Positions 8,715-17,807 of a DNA stretch of 64,000 nt are shown piece after piece. Location of the stretch: positions 25,805 to 89,804 of the forward strand of contig JACPMA010000008.1 of the NCBI GenBank assembly GCA_016186205.1. Direction: 5' to 3'. Made by a program: the position numbers and the translations under genes. Positions within the stretch are counted from its first letter, which is position 1. Every line of letters starts with the position of its first letter. The notes under the pieces were generated by a model. It saw nothing but the letters and a program-made list of their open reading frames with translations. It ran no database searches and had not been told where the DNA came from. Source of the stretch: Candidatus Peregrinibacteria bacterium (lineage in GTDB: Bacteria; Patescibacteriota; Gracilibacteria; UBA1369; UM-FILTER-53-11).

Positions 8715-9560
8715 ATGATCGGTGTTTTTGATTCCGGCTATGGGGGACTTACGGTTTTAAAGGAAATTCTTAAAGCGCTCCCGCAGTATGACTATCTTTA
8801 TCTTGGAGATAACGCCCGGACGCCGTATGGAAATCGCAGCAAAGAAACAGTGACGCGGTTTACCGATGAGGCTGTACGATTTCTGTTTGAGAATGGAGCT
8901 CGGCTCATTATTATCGCTTGCTATACGGCAAGCGCTCTTGCATTGCGTGAATTACAAGAAAAATATCTGCGCAGTCCAAAATCAAAATATCGCGACAGAA
9001 AAATACTAGGCGTTATTCGGCCGATCGTTGAAACTGCTGTTACGGAAACAAAATCTAACCGAATCGGCGTGGTTGGAACGCGCGGGACCATCACCTCAAA
9101 AGCTTTTGAGGTTGAACTGAAAAATCAGTTTGCTGCGCTTGAGCGATCTTTGGATATCAAACTAACGGTAGTATCCCAAGCATGTCCGCTGCTCGTTCCG
9201 CTTATAGAAGAACATTGGCATACCAAGCCTGAAGCACGGATGATTTTGCGTAAATATCTGCGACCGCTCAAAAGCCACAATATCGATACGCTTATTTTGG
9301 GCTGCACGCATTATCCGCTTATGCTCCGCGATTTTAAACGCATTATGGGCAAACGTACTCGCGTTTTGGATAGCGGAAAAACTGTGGCGGAAAGTCTCAA
9401 AAATTATCTTGCTTGGCATCCGGAAATTGAGTGCCAGCTGACGAAAGAAGGGAAGCGCGCTTTTTACACCACCGACGATCCAGAGCGTTTTCGCGAGTTT
9501 ACAAAAACGTTCGCAGGAATTACTATTCCCACTCAATCGTGCCGGGCGGTTTGTTTGTAA
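8715..9560 (+). CDS. murI: Glutamate racemase
   Basis: MIGVFDSGYGGLTVLKEI, YLGDNARTPYGNRS, LGCTHYPL motifs. Confidence 0.94.
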   Translation: MIGVFDSGYGGLTVLKEILKALPQYDYLYLGDNARTPYGNRSKETVTRFTDEAVRFLFENGARLIIIACYTASALALRELQEKYLRSPKSKYRDRKILGVIRPIVETAVTETKSNRIGVVGTRGTITSKAFEVELKNQFAALERSLDIKLTVVSQACPLLVPLIEEHWHTKPEARMILRKYLRPLKSHNIDTLILGCTHYPLMLRDFKRIMGKRTRVLDSGKTVAESLKNYLAWHPEIECQLTKEGKRAFYTTDDPERFREFTKTFAGITIPTQSCRAVCL

Positions 9561-11319
9561 TGTCGTAAAAAACCGCGGAAACTTTTGGGGCGAGTTTGGC
9601 CACGAGTTTTTTCAGCAACATAAAATCCATTTTATAAAAATTGGCGGTCATGGCTTCTTCTGAGCAAACCGGGCGCAGCATCACCGCCTCACGCTTAATG
9701 CCATTGATAGAAAGCGGAAGAAGAATGGTCGGAAATTGCCATGTATCGCGTTCAATATGATTTTTTTGGATGAAAGTCATGACGATATCGTCAAGTTCCT
9801 GAAGGAGATGGACGCGCTTTTCTGTTAAAACTCCTGGAAGGATTTTTATCGAATGAATTTTTTGCGGTGCAAGAAGAAGGCAAACGCGATTGATTACCTG
9901 AAAACGATTCGTGAGGGCAGTTGAAAGATTTTCAAATTCATCAAAATTAATATTTTCTCCCCAGACAGCAAGCGGATTACGGTATGTGCGCGCGTCGCCC
10001 TGCACGCCGACGCTTTGGATCGGAAGAATTTTCCCGGAAAGTCTATGCGGCATAAGAAATGTTTCAATATTTTCTTCAGCAGCTGACGTATTTTCAGGAA
10101 GTTTTTCTGCATCAGCACATAGGATTCGTACAGCAAGTCCGGGGCCTGGAAATGGATGTTTCCACACCATACTATCCGGTAATCCGAGCTGCGTTCCGAG
10201 CTTGCGCACTTCGTCTTTATAGAGTTCCGCAAGCGGCTCAATAACTCGTCCTTTTTTAATAAGCTCCAAAATTTCCGGCACGCGGTTATGGTGAGTTTTA
10301 ATTTTGTCGGCGTATTTCGTGCCTGCGCTCTCGATGGTATCCGGATAAATCGTGCCCTGTCCAAGCACCCAATGCTCCGGATCGAGCTTAAGCTTACGAA
10401 CTGCCTGCGCTTGAACTTCTAAAAATAAATCGCCGATAATTTTCCGTTTTTCTTCAGGATTTATTACGCCGCGCAAGGCTGAAAAAAATCTTTTCTTCGC
10501 AGAAAATACATGAAAATTTTTCACGCCGATCTTTCTGAGCGCCGCAGCGATTTTCTTACCTTCATTCTTGCGGAGAAAACCGGTATCAACAAAAAGCCCG
10601 TAAACGCGGTCTGTGCCTAGGGCTTTAGAAAGCATTGCATACGCCACTGCTGAATCCACCCCGCCGCTTACAAGCAAAAAAACCTTGCGGTCGCCAAGCA
10701 TTTTTTTGATCGACGTAATTTTTTCTTCCATAAACCGCTCCATGCTCCATTCGCGTTTTGCATGGCAAATATCAAGAAAATTCGACAGCATTTTCATACC
10801 GTCAACTGTATGCGTAACCTCAATATGAAACTGCGCTGAAAAAATTTTGCGGGCCGGATTTCCCATGGCAGAATAAAAACAATCCGGCGTTTTTCCCAAA
10901 TGGATAAAATCTTTCGGGAGCGCTGTGACCGTATCTCCATGCGACATCCAAACCTGCGTGTGATCGCGAAGATTATCAAAAATTCCTACTTTTTTTAAAA
11001 CGGAAAGTTTTGCGAGACCATATTCTTTTGTCTGCCCGGGCTCGACTTTTCCGCCAAGAAGATGAGCAATAAGCTGATGGCCATAGCATAAACCAAGAAT
11101 CGGTATGCCGAGCGAAAAAATTTTCGGGTTGATAGTTGGAGCGCCTTTTTCGTAAACCGAATTCGGACCGCCGGAAAGAATGATGCCTTTGTATTTGGAA
11201 AATACATGGAGCGGCGTTTCAGGAAGAAAAATTTCCGCATACACTTGAAGACGGCGGACGCGATTCGCAATCAGATGAGCATATTGACTGCCGAAGTCGA
11301 TGACGGCGATTGAATCCAT
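9523..11319 (-). CDS. guaA: GMP synthase (glutamine-hydrolysing)
   Basis: GATase (LGLCYGHQLIAHLLGG), PP-loop SGGVDSAVA, KTHHNRVPE and HPFPGPGLAVR motifs; 598 aa long form. Confidence 0.94.
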   Translation of the reverse strand: MDSIAVIDFGSQYAHLIANRVRRLQVYAEIFLPETPLHVFSKYKGIILSGGPNSVYEKGAPTINPKIFSLGIPILGLCYGHQLIAHLLGGKVEPGQTKEYGLAKLSVLKKVGIFDNLRDHTQVWMSHGDTVTALPKDFIHLGKTPDCFYSAMGNPARKIFSAQFHIEVTHTVDGMKMLSNFLDICHAKREWSMERFMEEKITSIKKMLGDRKVFLLVSGGVDSAVAYAMLSKALGTDRVYGLFVDTGFLRKNEGKKIAAALRKIGVKNFHVFSAKKRFFSALRGVINPEEKRKIIGDLFLEVQAQAVRKLKLDPEHWVLGQGTIYPDTIESAGTKYADKIKTHHNRVPEILELIKKGRVIEPLAELYKDEVRKLGTQLGLPDSMVWKHPFPGPGLAVRILCADAEKLPENTSAAEENIETFLMPHRLSGKILPIQSVGVQGDARTYRNPLAVWGENINFDEFENLSTALTNRFQVINRVCLLLAPQKIHSIKILPGVLTEKRVHLLQELDDIVMTFIQKNHIERDTWQFPTILLPLSINGIKREAVMLRPVCSEEAMTANFYKMDFMLLKKLVAKLAPKVSAVFYDITNKPPGTIEWE

Positions 11320-11329
11320 AAAAACAAAA

Positions 11330-11470
11330 TCAAAAGTTTAAGCGAGCGGCGGGTCTCGTGGGTTCCCGCTGCGAGCGATACGCGCCCGTCTCAAGTAGCG
11401 CACAGCGCGATAGACGGGCGCGCAAATGAGCGTACTGACTTCCAAAATCGATAACGGCAATAGCATCCAT
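11330..11470 (-). pseudogene. 46-codon ORF starting with a diverged copy of GuaA codons 1-16, fused to repeat-derived sequence
   Basis: MDAIAVIDFGSQYAHL + RARLSRCALLETGAYRSQREPTRPAARLNF*; matches GuaA MDSIAVIDFGSQYAHL. Confidence 0.75.
11346..11422. repeat. Palindromic repeat copy 1 (hairpin with TCTCGTGGGTT loop plus second GC-rich hairpin)
   Basis: GCGGCGGG-TCTCGTGGGTT-CCCGCTGC, then GCGCCCGTCT...AGACGGGCGC. Confidence 0.75.
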
Positions 11471-11617
11471 GATTGGATTATAGCAGTGGCTGATAGTGGC
11501 TGATGGCGGGAGATGGTAGTAGATGGTGGGGTTTCCTTAACTATAAAATATACTCCTCTATGTCAATGGCTGGCACGTGCATAAAGCACAAAATTTATGG
11601 TAAAATAAAAGGATTTT

Positions 11618-12652
11618 ATGAACCCAAAATTACTTGCCGCCAACATACTAAAAACAAAAGCTGATCCGCTCACCGGAGCTGAACGCACGCAAATCGACTT
11701 TCAGGAGGTTGCGGTGAATATTTTGATGAAATTTATCGATGTATTGGAAGGAGTCGCAATAATCGCCATCGGCATTTTTTTGATGCGGTTTGCAAAAAGC
11801 TACATTGCAAAAGTTGAAACGACCCATGAACGACAGCGCACAGCGTTGAATCTGCTCGAAAAAATCACGAGCGGTTTTATTATAATTATTTCGGTCACGC
11901 TCGGCCTCAAAGTTATCGGTCTTGATTTAACCATTCTCGTAAGCGTTTTGACCCTCGGTCTTTCGTTCGGTCTCGGCGATGTGGTAAAAAATTATGTGGC
12001 CGGCTTATTGATTCTTTTTAAATCTCCATTTGAAATCGGTGACGTGGTTAATATTCGCGCATTCACGGGAAAAATTGAAAAAATCGAATTCCAGGCGGTT
12101 TCACTGCGGACTTTTGATCAAAAGCTCATAACGATTCAAAACAGCGACCTCCTCACGCAGCCTATTACGAATTTTTCAAAAGCGGAACAGACGCGTTTGG
12201 AAATCGATATCACTCTCGGCTATGGAAGCGATGTGGGTCGCGCTTTGAAAATTTTTGACCGTATTTTGCAAAATCATCCGGCGGTTTTGAAATCGCCGCG
12301 CTATTCGATCGTATTCAAAGAATTTAAACAGCTTGGGGTGGAAGTATTTATTCGGTTTTGGGTGAAAAAACCGTGTAACTCGCTCAAAATCCGTTCTGAA
12401 TTGGCGCTTAAAATCCAAGAGGCATTTGATGAAGAAAATATCCTTGCGCCGTATTCGCGGGAGGCCGGCTTGGACGGCGCGTTCGGCATGACCGAAGCGC
12501 GCAAACAACGACTCAAAGTTTTTTATGGTCAGCCGATTCTTGCTGATATTGCCGTGCAAACGGTTGAGCAGATTGCCGCAGCGGCTTCGCCAAACGGCGC
12601 GGTCGTGCCTGTAGCTCAAGAAGAATATATTGATTCGGAAGAACCGGAATAA
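11618..12652 (+). CDS. MscS-family mechanosensitive channel
   Basis: TM segments then GLGDVVKNYVAGLLILFKSPFEIGDVVNI...ITIQNSDLLTQPITNFS. Confidence 0.88.
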   Translation: MNPKLLAANILKTKADPLTGAERTQIDFQEVAVNILMKFIDVLEGVAIIAIGIFLMRFAKSYIAKVETTHERQRTALNLLEKITSGFIIIISVTLGLKVIGLDLTILVSVLTLGLSFGLGDVVKNYVAGLLILFKSPFEIGDVVNIRAFTGKIEKIEFQAVSLRTFDQKLITIQNSDLLTQPITNFSKAEQTRLEIDITLGYGSDVGRALKIFDRILQNHPAVLKSPRYSIVFKEFKQLGVEVFIRFWVKKPCNSLKIRSELALKIQEAFDEENILAPYSREAGLDGAFGMTEARKQRLKVFYGQPILADIAVQTVEQIAAAASPNGAVVPVAQEEYIDSEEPE

Positions 12653-12670
12653 GAAACTTCTGCAAATTCT

Positions 12671-13644
12671 ATGGCAAGAGAAGATAAGCATGAAAAACCA
12701 AAAGGATTAGAAGCACCCCCCCTCAACTCCCTCGTATACCGCTCACGCCGGAACGACGAAAATCGCTCCTTGCCATTTTACCTACGGCTAGAAAAGACCT
12801 CACTACTCTTTCCGAAAAACTGGATCAGTTACGCAAGAATTATCCGGATGAATTTGAAAATATTCACAGAAAACATCCGGCATTATCGATTGCCCTTGGA
12901 GAAGCCCGCCAAGCTGCTGATTTTTTAAATTCAAAAAATACGGGATTGAGCGACGAAGATATTCTCAAATCCATAGATGCGTATAACGAATATGCAAGGA
13001 TGGTCAATCAAACATTGCGACTCCTCAGAAATGAATCGGCGGAAGCGCAAGAACGTGAAATTACCGCAGCGGCAAACGGTGAACTTGAATTTAACGAAAC
13101 CGATTTAACGCCGGAACAACAAGTTGAACTCAAAAATCTCGCTATGGATTTGTGGGAAGAATTATTTCCGCCGTCGTATACGGATAAATTCGTAAAATGA
13201 GCAAATGGACAAACGCAGCTTGAGGGATACCAAAAAATTCTCCTAGCGCCGGCGAATGGAATCGAATCGGTCGTTGGTTCGGTTGTGAGTTTGTTGCGTC
13301 CGAAAACATATGTGGATTTAGCTCGCGCCATTCAAACTACGGCAGGCATGAGCTATAAAGATTGGTGTTCTACATGGAAAAGCCTCAAGTTTCTCTATGA
13401 ACGTCTTCCGATGGAAGACAAGGTTGCTCCGGTTCTTTCTCTTATTTGCGGAGTTGCTTTTCTTTTCGGCGGCGCCACGAAAATTCTTCAATATTTGGAT
13501 AAAGCGAAATATTCTTCAAAAATAAAAAATGTCGTGAAGGGCGCTCTAGTTGTGCGCACGGTTACACATCGGTTCGGTGAAACGGCGAAGGTTTTACCGC
13601 TTGCTACTATTACAGGATTATCGCTGAAATATGTTCAGCATTGA
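12671..13644 (+). pseudogene. Conserved hypothetical gene disrupted by a shift at a C7 tract and an in-frame TGA
   Basis: Frames join at 12716-12722 (CCCCCCC) to give ...PPPQLPRIPLTPERRKSLLAIL...TGLSDEDILK...TDKFVK; the TGA at 13198-13200 is in frame with ANGQTQLEGYQKILLAPANGIESVVGSVVSLLRPKTYVDLA. Confidence 0.7.
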
Positions 13645-13645
13645 A

Positions 13646-13667
13646 AAAGTGTGCACGTGCACACTTT
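13646..13667. repeat. Perfect 22-bp palindrome AAAGTGTGCACGTGCACACTTT
   Basis: Read directly from sequence. Confidence 0.9.
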
Positions 13668-14562
13668 AACTTTCCTGAAAGCGTTTAATTACGAACTCGC
13701 AAAGAACTGCGAGGTGTATACTCTTCTCGTGAAACTGAGAAAACACATTGGGCATGTTATTCGTGGCACGATCGGCATATTTGAAAATAATCGCCCTCAA
13801 AAAATCGTCTCGCGTGATGTAAAACGTTTTGAAATAGGCAAATCGATTGGCGGTCTGCCGATTGAGTGCTTTCAGATAGGACATGGGGGGCGCAAAATTA
13901 TTTTAGCCGCAGGAATACATGGCAATGAAGTTGGAACAGTAAAGCTTGCTCAACATCTTACCCATTGGCTGCATGCCAATACGGATGAATTCGAAATGAT
14001 GACCGTTTTTGTAGTTCTGTGCTTAAATCCGGATGGATTTTCAATGGCGAAAAAAAATCCGGATTATTTTCATGGTGGGAGGATCGGACGTTTTAATAAA
14101 AATAATGTAGACCTAAACAGAAATTTTTTAACCAAAAGTTTTCGCCAAAATTCATTATGGATGTTTGGCAAAAATTATTCTGAAACTGTGCCTGTGTATT
14201 GCGGGCCGCATGGCAATTCAGAGCCGGAAACCAAAGCATTAACTGACTTTATACTTTCAAATGGCATCAAAATGCTTGTTATGTTTCATAACGCTGGCCG
14301 TGAGGTCATGGGAAGCAATGATCCATTAGCGCAAAATCTCGCGGGGCTTTATGCGCAAAAAACCGGCTTCAAATTGGTCAATGGGAAGATGTGGCCGACC
14401 AATAAACAAACGGGAACGGCCAAAGATTGGTGCGAAGAAAATAGCGTATCGTACATAGAAATTGAAGGTTCCGTGCGATGGGGATCCGATTGGAAAACTC
14501 AAAAAGGTGCTCTCATCGCGGTATTGGAGGAGTTCAAAATGCTACGAAGTGATATCAACTAA
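13651..14562 (+). CDS. M14-like metallocarboxypeptidase / succinylglutamate desuccinylase family
   Basis: AAGIHGNEVGT, VDLNRNF, SYIEIEGS motifs; true start probably downstream of the first ORF codon. Confidence 0.75.
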   Translation: MHVHTLTFLKAFNYELAKNCEVYTLLVKLRKHIGHVIRGTIGIFENNRPQKIVSRDVKRFEIGKSIGGLPIECFQIGHGGRKIILAAGIHGNEVGTVKLAQHLTHWLHANTDEFEMMTVFVVLCLNPDGFSMAKKNPDYFHGGRIGRFNKNNVDLNRNFLTKSFRQNSLWMFGKNYSETVPVYCGPHGNSEPETKALTDFILSNGIKMLVMFHNAGREVMGSNDPLAQNLAGLYAQKTGFKLVNGKMWPTNKQTGTAKDWCEENSVSYIEIEGSVRWGSDWKTQKGALIAVLEEFKMLRSDIN

Positions 14563-16872
14563 AACCTGCTCACCCAAATCTCCACCGCAATATTTTACGA
14601 GCAATTCCTCAAGCTCGGAAAGGCAGTTTTTTACATCAGCAAGAGAGACGGCGTGATTACCGTCGACATTCAAAAATATATTTGTTGTCTGTTTATCAAC
14701 TTTGGTGAGTTCGGAATCAATATAGTTAAAATCGCGCGCCATAACTTTTCCTTCGCTATCGAAATAACAAAGCTCGCCTTTGATGAGCGGCACGGCCCTG
14801 TCGGTTCCGAGCGCATAGAATTTTTCACCGCCGTGCGCAAAACGCAACTCGACGGGCAATTTTATTTTATCTAAATCAAAAAGTCCGATGGAGAGCTGAT
14901 GTTTCACAACAAGAGTATTATAAATATCAACTGCAACATTGATACTGGGGAGCATTTTGCCGTTTGCTAGGCGAGAAACAAGCGCCAGGGGGCTTGGTTT
15001 ATTTTTGGTTGGATTCACGCCGAAATTGCGATAAATTTCACAAAATGCTTCGAGTCGGGGCGAAGTTTTTTTGATTTTTTCAAAATCGAGACCGGACAAA
15101 AGTTTGTTGCGAAGCTCGGAAAGACCTGAATGGTTACGCGTGATTTTTGTGCCCATCAAAATATTAAATCCAAGCTTAATTCCGGGGAATCGCTGTCTAA
15201 CTTCTTTATGAACTACAATAAGAGGCGTAATGAGATTTTGTATCTCGACCTTTTGGAATGCCGGCAAAGCTGCGCATTCTTGAAACCGCTCTATAACAAA
15301 AGCCTGATCGAGCGCATCAAGAAACCACCCTGCCTGAGGCCCAGATGTTTTCCCCAAGAGCGCAGTATAAATCGCTTCAAAGCCTTCTTTCGGAGAGAGT
15401 GGAGATTTTTTTCGGAGTTCATGAATTGCTGCGTGAAGTTCCTCACCGTGCTGTTTTGCTCCGGAAAGAAGACCGGCAACAACTATAAGAAATTTTTTCT
15501 GTTCGCCCGAAAGTGTTTTGGCCAGCTCCGGCATTTCTCTCTGCACGCTGAATTTATCGCTTTCGGTAGCGTATTCGGAAAGCCATATGCGTGCATATTT
15601 TGACCGACGCTCGGCTTCGGCTTTTTCTTCTACTGTGAGTTTTGCGCCTTTCAATTTTGCGACCTCATCTAAAAAATCAAGCTGCGGCATTTGAATAAGG
15701 AACGCGGTGCGCGAAAAACGCGGCCGAAAATAATCTTTTTCATGCTCCGGTTTAATTACGGAAAAATGGAGCGCTTTCTTTATTTCATCAGCCACATCAG
15801 ATGGCTTGCGGCCATACGCAATCTCCACGGATTCATCAAAAAAATCAAAAAGGCGAGGCGTTGTGGAGCCGGAAGGTTCAAAATCTATATGTCTTTCCGG
15901 ACTATTTCGAACCATCAAAAAACGCAATAATTCTTCCGGAAGCATATCGACGACTTCTGCTGCAGAGGCTCCGCGGGCCTTAGAAGAACTCATCTTCGCT
16001 CCGCCGATGGTAAAAAACTCATACGGCACATTCACCGGCACAATGCCTTTAAAAACTTCGCGTGCGATGCGCGCGGAAACATCACGGCTTCCGCCTGCAA
16101 CCGAATGATCTTTGCCTGCTCCTTCAATATCCACTGGAAAAATCTGCCATTTTGCAGCCCATTCCACTTTCCAAGGTAATTTTCCGCGGCCGCGGTAAGG
16201 GGCAACCTTGCCTTTATGCCCGCATCCATTCGCCCATTTCACTTTATCCAATTCACATATATATTCCACGGTTTTTTCTCCACGCGGTCCGCTGGAACCA
16301 ATCACAGTCGTTGTACCGACTTTTCCGCATTTCTCGCACACAACTTGCACGGGATTCCATTCTTCTTTTTTTTCGGAACCGGAAACTTCACGGTAAATGC
16401 GGCGGATATCCTCTGACTTTTCAAGCACAATATCAATCCACGGATCATATTTTCCTTCCGCGTAGAGTGTAGAACTTAAATAGAATTCGGGCTCAAAACC
16501 GAGCCGCCGGATCACAGCAATAAAATCATCGCCAAAATACTGGGCGTAATTTTTTTGCGGCGTCGGCGGAACATCCGGCGACAAAGGCGATGGCACATCT
16601 TTTAATGGCTTGCCCATATACGGCAAAAATTTCTCTTTCGGCAAATAAACCGGCATTCCGTCCATAGGATCCGCATCATTGATTTCATAAAAATATTTCA
16701 CGCTGTACCCTTTTTCAATAAGCGCCTGTGCAATAACTCCATGAATCACCACGCCGCGCAGAGATCCCACATGCACGCGGCCGGACGGCGTTTTTTCATC
16801 GCGCACAATAAAACTTTTTCTGCCTGGATACGTTTTCTCGGCAACGGCGACAACTTCATCAACCCAAAACAT
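14542..16872 (-). CDS. lysS: Class I lysyl-tRNA synthetase with C-terminal B3/4-like domain
   Basis: PSGRVHVGSLRG (HIGH-type), GGAKMSSSKA (KMSKS-type); C-terminal PTKNKPSPLALVSRLANGKMLPSINVAVDIYNTLVVKHQLSIGLFDLDKI resembles B3/4. Confidence 0.88.
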   Translation of the reverse strand: MFWVDEVVAVAEKTYPGRKSFIVRDEKTPSGRVHVGSLRGVVIHGVIAQALIEKGYSVKYFYEINDADPMDGMPVYLPKEKFLPYMGKPLKDVPSPLSPDVPPTPQKNYAQYFGDDFIAVIRRLGFEPEFYLSSTLYAEGKYDPWIDIVLEKSEDIRRIYREVSGSEKKEEWNPVQVVCEKCGKVGTTTVIGSSGPRGEKTVEYICELDKVKWANGCGHKGKVAPYRGRGKLPWKVEWAAKWQIFPVDIEGAGKDHSVAGGSRDVSARIAREVFKGIVPVNVPYEFFTIGGAKMSSSKARGASAAEVVDMLPEELLRFLMVRNSPERHIDFEPSGSTTPRLFDFFDESVEIAYGRKPSDVADEIKKALHFSVIKPEHEKDYFRPRFSRTAFLIQMPQLDFLDEVAKLKGAKLTVEEKAEAERRSKYARIWLSEYATESDKFSVQREMPELAKTLSGEQKKFLIVVAGLLSGAKQHGEELHAAIHELRKKSPLSPKEGFEAIYTALLGKTSGPQAGWFLDALDQAFVIERFQECAALPAFQKVEIQNLITPLIVVHKEVRQRFPGIKLGFNILMGTKITRNHSGLSELRNKLLSGLDFEKIKKTSPRLEAFCEIYRNFGVNPTKNKPSPLALVSRLANGKMLPSINVAVDIYNTLVVKHQLSIGLFDLDKIKLPVELRFAHGGEKFYALGTDRAVPLIKGELCYFDSEGKVMARDFNYIDSELTKVDKQTTNIFLNVDGNHAVSLADVKNCLSELEELLVKYCGGDLGEQVLVDITS

Positions 16873-17061
16873 GGCTATAGAATACAGGAAAATGGCGTAT
16901 GGCGAAATTGCGTGTATTGTCTAGTTGACATTCTTCGACCATTCTTCGATCTGCATTGCAAAAATTTCAACTGGATCAGTTATGCGCAAAGGATTTTCTT
17001 GTATTTACGAAAATAAATTCCGGTTTTTTTAGCGCCTTGTTGTACTGGCAAATAACAAACG

Positions 17062-17724
17062 CTAAGGAGCCCATGGATCCATTGCCTTAGGAGGAGTAGA
17101 ATCCTCCGGAGATGAAGGAGCCCATGGATCCATTGCCTTAGGAGGAGTAAAATCCTCGAGAGATGTATGGCTTTCAAATGTACCATCTGGGTTTAGAGTA
17201 ATATCCATTTTGCGTACTTTCTCGTTAGAAGGTTGATATTCTACATGAAGAAGCAAGCTACCAGGTTCATCACCGAAAGGAAACAAACCTTTAACCGAGC
17301 TGCTGGTTTTAAGTTTGCAATATAACAAATTTTGAAAGTCAATATTTAGATCGAGTTCTGCATTAAATTGTTTCGCAAGATCAAGCTCTTCCTCTCTAAT
17401 GGATTCGTAACTTGGATTTGTCTCTGGCATGAATTCCCCACGTTTGAAACGCTCGACCCATATTCTATATAGTTCATCACGTTTTTTTTCTAGTTTCCGA
17501 ACTATATCAAAGCGATCCTTAAATTTAATTTGCTGTAGTCTTTCCAGTCCGCTATTGGCTGCACCAAGAACATTCTTTCCAAGTGCTTGTTGAGATATTT
17601 CTGGTGGTCCATCAACTTGCAGTGATTCTGAAGCTGCTGGCGACGCATCTTTTCTTTCCAAAAAAATCAAACGTTGATGTGCAGCACATAAAAAATTGCC
17701 CAGAAAACAATTTAATAATTGCAT
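17062..17724 (-). CDS. Hypothetical protein with C-terminal tandem PPKAMDPWAP repeats
   Basis: Single intact ORF; no family recognised. Confidence 0.55.
   Translation of the reverse strand: MQLLNCFLGNFLCAAHQRLIFLERKDASPAASESLQVDGPPEISQQALGKNVLGAANSGLERLQQIKFKDRFDIVRKLEKKRDELYRIWVERFKRGEFMPETNPSYESIREEELDLAKQFNAELDLNIDFQNLLYCKLKTSSSVKGLFPFGDEPGSLLLHVEYQPSNEKVRKMDITLNPDGTFESHTSLEDFTPPKAMDPWAPSSPEDSTPPKAMDPWAP
17066..17167. repeat. Tandem duplication, period 51 bp, in the 3' end of the hypothetical CDS
   Basis: GGAGCCCATGGATCCATTGCCTTAGGAGGAGTA starts at 17066 and again at 17117. Confidence 0.85.
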
Positions 17725-17807
17725 ATTTATTTTTGTTTTAACAACTGATTATATCGTACACTATTATTACATATATGTCAACTACATACAAAATTAAGAA
17801 AAAGCGA

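Noticed and set aside
9523-9560. 38-nt convergent overlap of murI and guaA
   Set aside because: Short 3' overlaps are common in compact genomes and the murI tail is poorly constrained.
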